49,970 bases of DNA from assembly GCA_027100635.1 (NCBI GenBank), contig JAMOOQ010000019.1:1-49970 (forward strand). Direction: 5' to 3'. The translations under genes and the position numbers were made by a program. Under the pieces are notes generated by a model. That model searched no databases. It saw only the letters and a program-made list of their open reading frames with translations, and was not told where the DNA came from. This document shows, piece by piece, positions 7,767-17,401 of this stretch. The DNA is from Campylobacteraceae bacterium. GTDB taxonomy: Bacteria; Campylobacterota; Campylobacteria; Campylobacterales; Sulfurovaceae. How positions within the stretch are numbered: the first letter of the stretch is position 1; every line of letters starts with the position of its first letter.

Positions 7767-9851
7767 ATGGATTTAAATGCACCACAATTTTATTTTAATA
7801 GAGAACTTTCTTGGCTTAGGTTTAATAGTCGTGTTTTGGCTCAATCATTAGATTGTAGTCTTCCACCACTTGAAAGATTAAAATTTTTGGCAATATATGG
7901 CACGAATTTAGATGAATTTTATATGATAAGAGTTGCTGGTTTAAAAACTCTTTTTGAAGCTGGAATACAAGAGTGTGGGGCTGATAAACTAACTCCTGTA
8001 GAGCAATTAGATAGTATTAATAAATATATCCACAAAGAACAAGATAAACTTGAAAAGTCATATACATCTATTGTATCTAAACTTGATAAGTATGATGTGG
8101 CGATTAAAGATTATAGTAAACTATCAAGTAAACAAAAGATAAAGATAAGAGATATATTTTTTAAGCAGATATATCCAGTAATTATACCGATTGCAGTAGA
8201 CTCAACTCATCCTTTTCCTCATTTTAATAACTTAAGTTTCGGTTTGGCTTTAACTCTTAAAGATTCTAGTGATAAGATTAAATATGCTTTGATTAGAATA
8301 CCTAGAATTTTGCCTAGATTTATCAAAATAGATAATTTTTTTGTCCCTATTGATAGTATAGTAGATAATTTCTCTAACGATATATTTAGTGGATTAAAAA
8401 AAATAGCTAGTACCACATTTAGAGTAACTAGAAATGCTGATATTGAGATAGAAGAGGAGGAAGCAGATGATTTTATGGAGATATTAGAAGAGGGTGTAAG
8501 GTCTCGTAATAAAGGTCGTTTTGTTAGGCTTGAGCTTTTGAAAAGTACAGATACATCTTTGATAAAATTCTTAAAAAGACATCTTAAACTTGAACCAAGA
8601 GATATATATTATTACAAAAATATTCCTCTTGATTTGGGTAGTTTATGGCTAATTGTGGGAGACAAGGAGTTATCATATTTGACTTTATCTAGTTTTAAAC
8701 CAAAAACTTTAGCACCTTTTGATAATGAGAATATATTTAAAGCTATAGAAGAGAAAGATGTATTGCTTTATCACCCTTACGATAGTTTTGAACCAGTGGT
8801 AAAATTTATTCAACAAGCCTCAAAAGATCCAAATACTTTATCTATTAGAATGACGCTATATCGTGTGGGTGCAAACTCTCCAATTGTGAAAGCTCTTATT
8901 GATGCAGTAAGAGATGATAAACAAGTAACGGTTTTGGTTGAGCTAAAAGCACGATTTGATGAGCAAAATAATCTTCAGTGGGCAAAGATATTAGAAGATG
9001 CAGGGGCTCATGTTGTTTATGGAATAAAAGGTTTAAAGGTTCATGCTAAAATAGCTCAGGTTATCAAAAAAGATGGCTCTAAGCTTAAATCATATCTTCA
9101 TCTTGCTACAGGTAACTATAATCCATTTACATCAAAAATATATACAGATATGTCGTATTTTACAACAAAAGAGAGTTTTACAGATGATGCAACTAGATTT
9201 TTTCATTTCTTAACAGGATTTTCTACAGAGGCAAAATTAGATAAGCTTTTTATGTCCCCTACTCAAATCAAACCAAAACTTATATCTCTTATTAAAAATG
9301 AAACAAAAGAAAAAGAGAATGGACATATTATTTTAAAATCAAACTCTTTAGTTGATACAGATATTATTAAAGCACTATATAAAGCTTCTCAAAATGGCTG
9401 TAAAATCGATTTAATTATTAGAGGAATATGTTGTTTAAAACCAGAGATTCAAGGTATAAGTGAAAATATTATCGTTCATTCTATAATTGGAAAATATCTT
9501 GAACACCCAAGGGTATATTATTTTAAAAATGATAAAGTTAAAGTATATATATCAAGTGCTGATTTAATGCCAAGAAATTTAATCAGAAGGGTTGAATTAT
9601 TAACACCAATAGAGGAACTTCATTTATCAAATAAAATTGAGCAAATTTTAAAGCTTCAATTAAAAGATAACAAACTAAGATGGATTTTAAAAGAGGATGG
9701 AAGCTATCAAAAAATTAATACCAGTGCCAAAGAGATAAATAACCATCAAGAGTTAGAAAAGTATGTATCTAAACTTGAAAAGAAACAAAAACAACAGATA
9801 GATATAAAATATGTAGATGAATTAGCAAATAAATTATTAGAAGATAGTTAA
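7767..9851 (+). CDS. ppk1: polyphosphate kinase Ppk1
   Basis: 694 residues from the ATG at 7767, which has an AAAGAG ribosome site 6 bp upstream. The in-frame ATG at 7737 overlaps the -10 box and is unlikely. Ppk1 reversibly polymerises ATP gamma-phosphate into inorganic polyphosphate. The N-domain opens with FNRELSWLRFNSRVL, conserved in the family. The phosphohistidine site is in KGLKVHAKIAQV (HxK) followed by HLATGNYNPFTSKIYTD. The second HKD-like domain ends with SSADLMPRNLIRRVE. Length is normal. The final 40 residues are a lysine- and glutamine-rich tail. smpB follows after 14 bp, so the two are probably co-transcribed. Confidence 0.96.
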   Translation: MDLNAPQFYFNRELSWLRFNSRVLAQSLDCSLPPLERLKFLAIYGTNLDEFYMIRVAGLKTLFEAGIQECGADKLTPVEQLDSINKYIHKEQDKLEKSYTSIVSKLDKYDVAIKDYSKLSSKQKIKIRDIFFKQIYPVIIPIAVDSTHPFPHFNNLSFGLALTLKDSSDKIKYALIRIPRILPRFIKIDNFFVPIDSIVDNFSNDIFSGLKKIASTTFRVTRNADIEIEEEEADDFMEILEEGVRSRNKGRFVRLELLKSTDTSLIKFLKRHLKLEPRDIYYYKNIPLDLGSLWLIVGDKELSYLTLSSFKPKTLAPFDNENIFKAIEEKDVLLYHPYDSFEPVVKFIQQASKDPNTLSIRMTLYRVGANSPIVKALIDAVRDDKQVTVLVELKARFDEQNNLQWAKILEDAGAHVVYGIKGLKVHAKIAQVIKKDGSKLKSYLHLATGNYNPFTSKIYTDMSYFTTKESFTDDATRFFHFLTGFSTEAKLDKLFMSPTQIKPKLISLIKNETKEKENGHIILKSNSLVDTDIIKALYKASQNGCKIDLIIRGICCLKPEIQGISENIIVHSIIGKYLEHPRVYYFKNDKVKVYISSADLMPRNLIRRVELLTPIEELHLSNKIEQILKLQLKDNKLRWILKEDGSYQKINTSAKEINNHQELEKYVSKLEKKQKQQIDIKYVDELANKLLEDS

Positions 9852-9865
9852 AATAAAGGAGTAAT

Positions 9866-10333
9866 ATGTCAATAAATATAATAGCAAAAAATAAAAAAGC
9901 ATATCATGATTATGAGATAATAGAAAAATTTGAAGCGGGAATCGTTCTTGTTGGTAGTGAGGTTAAAGCTCTTAGAGCTAAAAGAGCAAATTTAAAAGAT
10001 GGATTTTGTAGATTTATTAAAGGTGAACTTCATCTAATGAATACACATATAGCATTACTTGAAACAACAAATATGAATTATGTAAAAGATAGCAGAACAC
10101 CAAGAAAACTGTTGTTACACAAAAAACAGTTAAATAAGATTTTTGCAAAAACCTCTCGTGAAGCATTAACTATTGTGCCATTAATGATATATTTTAATGA
10201 AAAAAACTATGCTAAGATTAGTATTGCAATGGCAAAAGGTAAAAAACTTCATGATAAAAGACAGGATTTAAAAACAAGAACACTTGATAAAGAGGCTAAA
10301 CAAGCGATGAAACAAAGAGGTAGGAATTTTTAA
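9866..10333 (+). CDS. smpB: SsrA-binding protein SmpB
   Basis: 155 residues, normal length. It binds tmRNA and takes it to stalled ribosomes for trans-translation. Family blocks are clear: KNKKAYHDYEIIEKFEAGI at the N-terminus, VGSEVKALRAKRANLKDGF, and the basic C-terminal tail that ends in KQAMKQRGRNF and enters the decoding centre. A GGAG ribosome site precedes the ATG. No tmRNA gene is in this window. It follows ppk by 14 bp. Palindromic repeats begin right after the stop. Confidence 0.97.
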   Translation: MSINIIAKNKKAYHDYEIIEKFEAGIVLVGSEVKALRAKRANLKDGFCRFIKGELHLMNTHIALLETTNMNYVKDSRTPRKLLLHKKQLNKIFAKTSREALTIVPLMIYFNEKNYAKISIAMAKGKKLHDKRQDLKTRTLDKEAKQAMKQRGRNF

Positions 10334-10361
10334 TATAATATTTGACCTCCTTCATAGAGTA

Positions 10362-10384
10362 TCAAGAGTAGTAGACACTCTTGA
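10362..10384 (+). terminator. hairpin after smpB
   Basis: TCAAGAGT / ACTCTTGA stem of 8 bp with a 7-base loop, about 30 bp after the smpB stop. No clean T-tract follows, so it may be part of the composite repeat rather than a dedicated terminator. Confidence 0.4.
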
Positions 10385-10530
10385 TTTCAGAGATTCCGTG
10401 TCAAGCACGGAATGACAAACTTTATAATCTTAAATGATAAACTTTATAATCCTAAATAACGGATTTTCGTCACCCTGAACTTGATTCAGGGTCTCATAAA
10501 CTATACAATACTTATAAAGAATGCCTAATC
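10369..10530 (+). repeat. composite palindromic repeat, copy 1 (inverted copy at 22383-22577)
   Basis: Runs GTAGTAGACACTCTTGATTT, an ATTCCGTG-TCAAG-CACGGAAT palindrome (10391-10416), two degenerate ACTTTATAATC units, then an ACCCTGAA-CTTGA-TTCAGGGT palindrome (10469-10494) and AAGAATGCC. The same blocks occur in the same order on the opposite strand 12 kb away. The copy reaches the 3' end of the symporter gene. Confidence 0.75.
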
Positions 10531-11973
10531 TTTTAATGCCTCTCTATCAAGCTCACCACTCTTTAATTTACTCATATAATCATCTAAATATCCTCTTACA
10601 TCACCTGAAAGAATAAATAATCCCAATATATTTGGTAATGCCATAGCTAAAATCAACATAAAGCTAAAATCAACCATAATATCAGTACTTACAACAGATG
10701 CAACTATTATAAATCCTAAAAACATCATCTTATATATAATTGCAGTTTTACTTCCAAATAAATATATCCATGCTCTTTCACCATAATATGACCATGCAAT
10801 CAAAGTTGAAAATGCAAACATTACGATTGAAATTGATAAAATTGTTGGAAACCAACTAATGACAGTTCCATAAGCTGCTGCTGTTAGTGCGGCTCCTTGT
10901 TTTGCTTCAATTAAATTTGCATATCCATTTGCAGGGTCGTAAACACCTGTAATAATAATAACTAAAGCAGTCATTGTACAAATTACAACTGTATCAATAA
11001 ATGGTTCATATAAAGCTACCATCCCTTGTCTTACTGGATATTTTACTTTTGCAGGAGCGTGAGCAATTGGGGCAGAACCAAGTCCAGCTTCGCTAGAGAA
11101 AACTGCTCTTTGAAATCCTTGAACGATAACTCCGATAATCCCACCTTGTACAGCCGTTGGATTAAATGCTTCGCTAAATATTAGATAAAATGCGTGAGGG
11201 ATAGCTTGAAAATTAACTGCTAAAATCCAAATAGAAGCGGATATATAGATAATCACCATTATTGGAACAATTTTCTCTGTTGTATGAGCAATTCTATTGA
11301 TTCCACCAATTATAACTGCCCCTGTAAGAAGAGCTAATATTATTCCAAAAACTATGCCATTATCAGCAAAAAATGGTATCTCTGTGGAGATTGTACTAAG
11401 TGCTTGTGATACTTGAAAAGTGTTTCCTCCACCAATTGCTCCACCAATCATAAATATGGCAAAAACTATGGCTAAAACTTTACCACTTTTACCCCATCCC
11501 TTTGATGCTAATCCTTTTGATAGATACTCCATTCCTCCACCCATTACAGTGCCATCTGGTAAGAACTCTCTATACTTAAGAGATAAAGTAACCTCTGTAA
11601 ATTTTAGCGTCATTCCCAAAAATCCAGCAACTATCATCCAAAATGTAGCTCCAGCTCCACCAATAGATATTGCAATTGCTACTCCTGCAATGTTTCCTAG
11701 ACCAACCGTAGCAGAAAGTGCAGTTGTAAGAGATTGAAAAGGTGTAATCTTACCTTTATCATCTTTAGTTCTATATTTACCTTGAATAATTTTAAGAGAG
11801 TGTGAAAATACTCGCACATTAATAAATCTCATTTTAATCGTAAGATACACTCCTCCTATAATTATCCAAGCTACCAAAAAAGGTATATTTGTGTTATCTA
11901 CACTTCCAAAAAGAATATTAAAAAAGAGAACAGACTCTAAAAAGCTTGTGATTGATTGAAAAATTTCATTCAT
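10525..11973 (-). CDS. alanine/glycine:sodium symporter (AGCS family)
   Basis: 482 residues with about ten membrane helices, an inner-membrane carrier driven by the sodium gradient. The AGCS signature region is clear: TPFQSLTTALSATVGLGNIAGVA near residues 78-100, then FWMIVAGFLGMTLKFTEVTL, and the late AVFSSEAGLGSAPIAHAPAK block. Substrates in the family are alanine and glycine; which one is used here cannot be read from sequence. It stands alone, with a tRNA cluster upstream and repeats after it. Confidence 0.93.
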   Translation of the reverse strand: MNEIFQSITSFLESVLFFNILFGSVDNTNIPFLVAWIIIGGVYLTIKMRFINVRVFSHSLKIIQGKYRTKDDKGKITPFQSLTTALSATVGLGNIAGVAIAISIGGAGATFWMIVAGFLGMTLKFTEVTLSLKYREFLPDGTVMGGGMEYLSKGLASKGWGKSGKVLAIVFAIFMIGGAIGGGNTFQVSQALSTISTEIPFFADNGIVFGIILALLTGAVIIGGINRIAHTTEKIVPIMVIIYISASIWILAVNFQAIPHAFYLIFSEAFNPTAVQGGIIGVIVQGFQRAVFSSEAGLGSAPIAHAPAKVKYPVRQGMVALYEPFIDTVVICTMTALVIIITGVYDPANGYANLIEAKQGAALTAAAYGTVISWFPTILSISIVMFAFSTLIAWSYYGERAWIYLFGSKTAIIYKMMFLGFIIVASVVSTDIMVDFSFMLILAMALPNILGLFILSGDVRGYLDDYMSKLKSGELDREALKD

Positions 11974-12110
11974 AAAAACTCCATAATTTTATTATATTTA
12001 CTATCATTTTATAAAAAAATTATTTTTTTTTGCTTAATCTATAAAAAACTCTTGACTTTTATTTGATTTTTGACTATACTTGCATTCCGATTTTAAATTA
12101 AATCGTGTTT

Positions 12111-12187
12111 CGGAGTGTAGCGCAGTCTGGTAGCGCACCTGGTTTGGGACCAGGGGGTCGAAGGTTCGAGTCCTTTCACTCCGACCA
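12111..12187 (+). tRNA. tRNA-Pro (anticodon TGG)
   Basis: 77 nt including encoded CCA. Acceptor CGGAGTG pairs with CACTCCG. The anticodon stem CCTGG/CCAGG closes the loop TTTGGGA, giving TGG. The T-arm has GGTTCGAGTC. First of five tRNAs on this strand. Confidence 0.97.
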
Positions 12188-12226
12188 TTAAAATATAAAA
12201 AATATGTAATAAACGCTAATATTTGT

Positions 12227-12303
12227 GGTGGATGTAGCTCAGTTGGTAGAGCCCTGGTTTGTGGTGCCGGTTGTCGCGGGTTCGAGCCCCGTCGTCCACC
12301 CCA
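12227..12303 (+). tRNA. tRNA-His (anticodon GTG)
   Basis: 77 nt with encoded CCA. Acceptor GTGGATG pairs with CGTCCAC (one wobble), and the extra G at 12227 pairs with the C discriminator at 12300, the G-1 hallmark of tRNA-His. The anticodon loop TTGTGGT gives GTG. Confidence 0.96.
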
Positions 12304-12323
12304 TAATAATTGGAACAGTTGGA

Positions 12324-12400
12324 GCGCTAGTGGCTCAACTGGATAGAGCATCAGACTTCGGATCTGAGGGTTAGGGGTTCAAGTCCTCTCTGGCGTACCA
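12324..12400 (+). tRNA. tRNA-Arg (anticodon TCG)
   Basis: 77 nt with encoded CCA. The stem TCAGA/TCTGA encloses the loop CTTCGGA, giving TCG, which reads CGN arginine codons. Acceptor GCGCTAG pairs with CTGGCGT with wobbles. Confidence 0.95.
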
Positions 12401-12423
12401 TTTATTACTATTTAAATTTTTGT

Positions 12424-12500
12424 GCACTCATAGCTCAGCTGGATAGAGCATCGCCCTTCTAAGGCGAGGGTCTTAGGTTCGAATCCTAATGGGTGTACCA
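12424..12500 (+). tRNA. tRNA-Arg (anticodon TCT)
   Basis: 77 nt with encoded CCA. The stem TCGCC/GGCGA encloses the loop CTTCTAA, giving TCT for AGA/AGG. Acceptor GCACTCA pairs with TGGGTGT with wobbles. Confidence 0.95.
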
Positions 12501-12566
12501 CTTTATTATTTTAAATATCTTATTGAAAGATTTTTATTATAATATAATACTTAACTTACAAAATAT

Positions 12567-12651
12567 GCGGATGTGGTGAAATTGGTATACACGCCAGACT
12601 TAGGATCTGGTGCTTCACAGCGTGGAGGTTCGAGTCCTCTCATCCGCACCA
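12567..12651 (+). tRNA. tRNA-Leu (anticodon TAG)
   Basis: 85 nt with encoded CCA and the long variable arm of class II tRNAs. Acceptor GCGGATG pairs with CATCCGC. The stem CCAGA/TCTGG encloses CTTAGGA, giving TAG. Last of the cluster. Confidence 0.96.
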
Positions 12652-12738
12652 TAATCAATTACAAATACTATCAATACAAATTTTAAATTAAATTATTGTA
12701 AACTCACTAAGATTATATCTTATTATTGGATAATTAAA

Positions 12739-13632
12739 ATGAAGACTAAGTTAACGCTTCTTTATGTTGAAGATGAAGATGGAATAAGAAATCAGCTAAG
12801 TAGATTTTTGAAATATTTTTCAACTACAATTTATACAGCTACTAATGGAAAAAAGGGTTTAGAACTCTATAAAAAACATCTTCCAGATATTGTTATCTCA
12901 GATATTAAAATGCCTATAATGAATGGAATAGAGATGGTAAAAGCTATTAAAGAGATAAATCAAAAACAACATATAATTTTTACAACTGCTCATAGTGAAA
13001 GCAATTATTTTATGGATGCTATTGATATGCAAGTTGATGGTTATATCTTAAAACCTATCGATTTAAAAAAACTAGAACAAAAATTAAAACAGATACAAGA
13101 ACTTATAAATCTAAAAAAAGATTATATCAAATATCAAAAAGAATTAGAATATAAAGCATATACAGATAACCTTACCCAAATTTATAATCGTAGATATTTT
13201 GAAGATATTTTGGATAAAGAGATAAAAAAATATCAAATAGAAAAAACTCCACTTAGTCTTATTCTTTTTGATATTGATAAGTTTAAAAACTTTAATGATA
13301 CTTATGGGCATCAAATAGGTGATGAGATACTTAAAACTTTAGCAAAAATTATAAAAGAAAATATAAAAGATATAGGTACTTTTGCTAGATGGGGAGGAGA
13401 GGAATTTGCTTGTATTTTACCAAATATTAAAATAGACAAAGCAAAAGAATTAGCTAAACATCTAAGAAATATTATAGAGAAACATATATTCATTAATAAT
13501 TTACAAGTAACTTGTAGTTTTGGAGTAGCAGAATTTTGTAAAAATGATGTTAAACGAACTATAATTAAAAGGACAGATGATGCTTTATATAGAGCAAAAA
13601 AGAATGGAAGAAATAGAGTTGAGACTGAGTAA
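12739..13632 (+). CDS. response regulator with GGDEF diguanylate cyclase domain
   Basis: 297 residues, cytoplasmic. An N-terminal receiver domain (about 1-125) has the acidic pair E11-D12 and phosphoacceptor D55 in VISDIKMP. A GGDEF domain follows (about 135-297) with active-site RWGGEEF, so it should make cyclic di-GMP when phosphorylated. The usual RxxD inhibitory site five residues before GGEEF is not present (the slot reads KDIG), so product inhibition through that site is unlikely. It is the first gene of a four-gene signalling operon and overlaps the next by 14 bp if that gene starts at 13619. Its receiver domain closely resembles that of the fourth gene, so the same kinases may feed both. 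Confidence 0.94.
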   Translation: MKTKLTLLYVEDEDGIRNQLSRFLKYFSTTIYTATNGKKGLELYKKHLPDIVISDIKMPIMNGIEMVKAIKEINQKQHIIFTTAHSESNYFMDAIDMQVDGYILKPIDLKKLEQKLKQIQELINLKKDYIKYQKELEYKAYTDNLTQIYNRRYFEDILDKEIKKYQIEKTPLSLILFDIDKFKNFNDTYGHQIGDEILKTLAKIIKENIKDIGTFARWGGEEFACILPNIKIDKAKELAKHLRNIIEKHIFINNLQVTCSFGVAEFCKNDVKRTIIKRTDDALYRAKKNGRNRVETE

Positions 13633-15430
13633 AAAAGTAGTTATTTTACTTATCCTAGTAATATATTCATCAACTGTTTTTGCAAATGTTAATTTAGAAA
13701 AAGTATCTTTTCAACTTAATTGGAAATATCAATTTGAGTATGCAGGTTTTATTATTGCAAAAGAGAAAGGCTTTTATAAAAATATTGGTTTTGATGTTGA
13801 GCTGATTGAACATAATAAAAATACAGATACTATAAATGATGTATTACAAAATAAAACTACATTTGGAATTAGTGACTCTATGCTTATGATTGAAAGAGGA
13901 AGTAAAGATATTGTACTTTTGGCAAATTATATTAAAGAATCACCACTTGTAGTTGCCACAAATATTTTAATAACTCATCCAAAAGATTTAGAAAATAAGA
14001 TTCTTATGTTGGATAAAAATAGAATGAAAAATACACCACTAGATTTTATGTTTAGACACCTAGGTGTTGATTATAATAAAATTATATTTAAAGAAAATAG
14101 CTATCATATAGAAGAGTTAATAGATAAAAAAGTAGATGCAATGGAGGTTTATAAGACAAATGAAGTATATCTATTTAAAAAATTAGGTATTAAATATAAT
14201 CTTTTAGCACCCAAAGATTATGGATTTAATTCGGGTTCTGTCAATCTTTTTACATCTAAATATACGATTAATACTATTGGTAATAATAGAATTAAAGAGT
14301 TTATTGATGCTTCTAATAAAGGATGGGAATACGCTTTTAATAATATCGATAAAACAATAGATTTAATCTATAATAAATATAATGGTTCTTTAAAGAAATC
14401 AAAAGATGCACTAAAATATGAAGCATTAGAACTTAAAAAGCTTTTTTTATTAGACTTATTTGAGATAGGAGAGATAAATAAAAAAGAGTTATATAGATGG
14501 TCTAATATTTTACAAAATTATGCAATTATAAATAATGAAAATAGGTTTCAAGGATTTTTATTTAATCAGAGATGGAAAGATAAATTATATACACAAAATG
14601 AGATAGATATATTTATTATATTAGTTATAATTTTTATTCTAATTACATCTGTTTTGCTATATATATCTAAAATGAAAGAGAAGATATTAGCCTCTCAACA
14701 AAATATTTTAAAATATAAAATAGAAGAAGCATTAATAAAAAATATAAAACAACAACAGATTTTACAACAACAATCTAAAATGGCACAGATGGGAGAGATG
14801 ATAGGGGCAATTGCTCACCAATGGAGACAACCATTAAATGAGTTAGGTCTTAGTATTCAAAACCTTAAATATGATTATAAATTTGGTAAAGTAGATGAAA
14901 AATTTATTACTGAATTTATAGAGTATAATAGAAAAACTATTATGTTTATGAGCGAAACTATAGATGATTTTAGAGGTTTTTTTAGAGTAGAAAAAGATAA
15001 AAAAAATTTTAACATTAAAGAGATAACAGAGTCTGTAGTATCTATGATATCAGCTCAATTTAAAAATTATCAAATAACAGTTACAATAGAGGGAGATGAG
15101 TTTATATATAATGGATTACAAAGTGAGTATAAACAGGTTATATTAAATATTATAAATAATGCTAAAGATGCTTTGATAGAAAAAAAAATAAATAATCCCA
15201 ATATTAAGATAACTTTGAAAAAAAAGACTATAATTATAAAAGATAATGCAGGTGGAATACCTAATGATATTATAGATAGAGTATTTGAGCCATATTTTAC
15301 AACTAAAGAGCAGGGAAAAGGAACAGGAATGGGATTATATATGTCTAAAATGATTATAGAAGATAATATGGGTGGAAGTTTAAGCGTAGAAAATGATAAT
15401 AATGGTGCAGTTTTTAGAATAAAGTTGTAA
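13619..15430 (+). CDS. sensor histidine kinase with periplasmic NMT1/THI5-like domain
   Basis: About 603 residues from a TTG at 13619 with GGAAG 8 bp upstream; the product then opens with a clean signal segment (LRLSKKVVILLILVIY...VFA). In-frame ATGs at 13577 and 13604 are alternatives. Residues about 25-320 form an NMT1/THI5-type substrate-binding domain (FQLNWKYQFEYAGFIIAKEKGFY), the fold used for thiamine-precursor binding, here placed in the periplasm as sensor. A membrane segment near 330-350 leads to the kinase: phosphoacceptor H400 in AHQWRQP, an N-box NIINNAKDAL and GTGMGLYMSKMII. Its kinase portion is almost identical in stretches to the next gene's. The ligand is unknown. Confidence 0.9.
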   Translation: MRLSKKVVILLILVIYSSTVFANVNLEKVSFQLNWKYQFEYAGFIIAKEKGFYKNIGFDVELIEHNKNTDTINDVLQNKTTFGISDSMLMIERGSKDIVLLANYIKESPLVVATNILITHPKDLENKILMLDKNRMKNTPLDFMFRHLGVDYNKIIFKENSYHIEELIDKKVDAMEVYKTNEVYLFKKLGIKYNLLAPKDYGFNSGSVNLFTSKYTINTIGNNRIKEFIDASNKGWEYAFNNIDKTIDLIYNKYNGSLKKSKDALKYEALELKKLFLLDLFEIGEINKKELYRWSNILQNYAIINNENRFQGFLFNQRWKDKLYTQNEIDIFIILVIIFILITSVLLYISKMKEKILASQQNILKYKIEEALIKNIKQQQILQQQSKMAQMGEMIGAIAHQWRQPLNELGLSIQNLKYDYKFGKVDEKFITEFIEYNRKTIMFMSETIDDFRGFFRVEKDKKNFNIKEITESVVSMISAQFKNYQITVTIEGDEFIYNGLQSEYKQVILNIINNAKDALIEKKINNPNIKITLKKKTIIIKDNAGGIPNDIIDRVFEPYFTTKEQGKGTGMGLYMSKMIIEDNMGGSLSVENDNNGAVFRIKL

Positions 15431-15436
15431 AAGTAT

Positions 15437-17401
15437 ATGAAAAATTTAATTATAATTATATTACTATTTTTAACATCCCTTAATGCTAATATATATTTTA
15501 CAAAAGAAGAATTGCTCTATCTTAAAAATAAAAAAACCATCACTATGTGTATAGATCCAGACTGGATGCCATTTGAAAAGATAGAAAATGAAAAACATAT
15601 AGGATTAGCTTCTGATTATATAAAAATTGCTCAAAAGAGTCTTGGTATCCCTATCATTCTTATACGCACAAAAGATTGGAATGAATCTATTAAAAAGGCA
15701 AAAAATAGAGAGTGTGATATATTTTCTATGGTTCCAATTATAGAAAAACGAAAAAAGTATATGAATTTTACTATTCCATATTTAGAGATACCTATGGTTA
15801 TAGCAACTAAAATAGATAAACATTTTATTGATAATATTGAACAAATTTTAAATAAAAAAATTGCAATTGTAAAAAATTACTCTATTTTAAATATATTAAA
15901 AAAGAAATATCCAACAATAAATATAGTTGAGGTAGATTCTATTTATGATGGATTAGTTCAAGTAGAGAGTGATAAAGTTTTTGCTTTTATAGATAATCTG
16001 GCAACTATAAATTATGAAATAGATAGAAATTTTATAAATATGCTAAAAGTTTCAGGAAGACTAGATATTAGGCTTAAATATAGAATAGCAACAAGAAACG
16101 ATGAACCAATTTTACAAAATATATTTAACAAAATTATTATAAATATTGATAGAGTTACTAAAGATAAGATATTTCATAAATGGGTAAATTCATCTCAACA
16201 AAAAACAATAATTAATTATACTTTAATATGGCAACTTATTGCTATATTTTTTATTATAGCACTTATTGTTACTACTTTTATAATTATCTTAAAGAGAAGA
16301 AATAAAAGATTAACTAAACTTTTAAATTCAACAATAGATGGTGTTGCAATTTTTAAAAATGGTAAACTTATAGGTGGAAATAAAGTTTTACTAAATATGT
16401 ATGGTTATAGTTCATTTAAAGATATAAAAGGTAAAAATGCTCTATATTTTGTAGAAGAAAAGCAACATGATTATGTAAAAGAACAGTTAAAAATAGATAA
16501 TGAACCTTATGAATTGAATATGATAAAAAAAGATAAAACTATATTCCCAGTACTTGTTAAAGGTACGCAACTTAGTAAGAATATAAGATTAAGTAGTGTT
16601 ATAGATTTAACAGAACTAAAAGATACATATTATAAGCTTGAAGAGTTAAATAAGAACCTACAAAATAGCATTGATATAAAAGTAGATGAGATAAGAAAAA
16701 AAGATAATATACTTCAACAACAATCCAAGATGGCATCAATGGGGGAGATGATAGGGGCAATTGCTCACCAATGGAGACAACCATTAAATGAGTTAGGTCT
16801 TAGTATTCAGAATTTAGAATATGATTATAAATTTGGTCAAATAGATGAAAAATTTATTGATGAATTTATAGAATATAATAAAAAAACTATTATGTTTATG
16901 AGTGATACCATAGATGATTTTAGAAACTTCTTTAGAGTTGATAAAGAGAAAAAAAATTTTAATGTTAAAGAGAAAACTAAATCAGTAATAGCTATGCTAT
17001 CATCTCAAATTAAAAATAATAATATAACTTTAGACTTAATAGGAGATGATTTTATCTATAATGGATTTGCTAGTGAATATAGTCAAATGGTATTAAATAT
17101 TATTAATAATGCCAAAGACGCTTTAATATCTAATAATATAATTAATCCATATATTCACATATTTTTGGAAAATGAGAGTATAATTATAAAAGATAATGCA
17201 GGTGGAATACCTAATGATATTATAGATAGAGTATTTGAGCCATATTTTACAACTAAAGAGCAGGGAAAAGGGACAGGAATGGGATTATATATGTCTAAAA
17301 TGATTATAGAAGATAATATGGGTGGAAGTTTAAGCGTAGAAAATGATAAAGATGGTGCAATATTTATCATTAATCTTAATAAGAGAAAGGTGGAAGTTTA
17401 G
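15437..17401 (+). CDS. sensor histidine kinase with SBP3 periplasmic domain and PAS
   Basis: 654 residues. A signal peptide (MKNLIIIILLFLTSLNA) is followed by a bacterial solute-binding family 3 domain (about 30-245; ITMCIDPDWMPFEKIE is its typical opening), a membrane helix near 258-280, a PAS domain (about 290-390; STIDGVAIFKNGKLIGGN), a coiled linker, and the kinase with H444 in AHQWRQP and an ATPase ending in GTGMGLYMSK. SBP3 sensors usually read amino acids or similar small molecules, but the ligand here is unknown. The gene begins 6 bp after the previous stop and ends one base before the next start. 171 bp of its ATPase region match the previous gene with one difference. Confidence 0.93.
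   Translation: MKNLIIIILLFLTSLNANIYFTKEELLYLKNKKTITMCIDPDWMPFEKIENEKHIGLASDYIKIAQKSLGIPIILIRTKDWNESIKKAKNRECDIFSMVPIIEKRKKYMNFTIPYLEIPMVIATKIDKHFIDNIEQILNKKIAIVKNYSILNILKKKYPTINIVEVDSIYDGLVQVESDKVFAFIDNLATINYEIDRNFINMLKVSGRLDIRLKYRIATRNDEPILQNIFNKIIINIDRVTKDKIFHKWVNSSQQKTIINYTLIWQLIAIFFIIALIVTTFIIILKRRNKRLTKLLNSTIDGVAIFKNGKLIGGNKVLLNMYGYSSFKDIKGKNALYFVEEKQHDYVKEQLKIDNEPYELNMIKKDKTIFPVLVKGTQLSKNIRLSSVIDLTELKDTYYKLEELNKNLQNSIDIKVDEIRKKDNILQQQSKMASMGEMIGAIAHQWRQPLNELGLSIQNLEYDYKFGQIDEKFIDEFIEYNKKTIMFMSDTIDDFRNFFRVDKEKKNFNVKEKTKSVIAMLSSQIKNNNITLDLIGDDFIYNGFASEYSQMVLNIINNAKDALISNNIINPYIHIFLENESIIIKDNAGGIPNDIIDRVFEPYFTTKEQGKGTGMGLYMSKMIIEDNMGGSLSVENDKDGAIFIINLNKRKVEV

Noticed and set aside
11420-11737. 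Plus-strand open frame of 105 codons
   Set aside because: Antisense to the AGCS symporter; the Pro- and Ile-rich product mirrors its Gly/Asn-rich opposite strand.
12034-12351. 105-codon open frame on the minus strand
   Set aside because: It runs antisense through the tRNA-Pro, tRNA-His and part of a tRNA-Arg gene. The GSNPRQPAPQTRALPTELHP-type translation is the familiar artefact of reading tRNA genes backwards.
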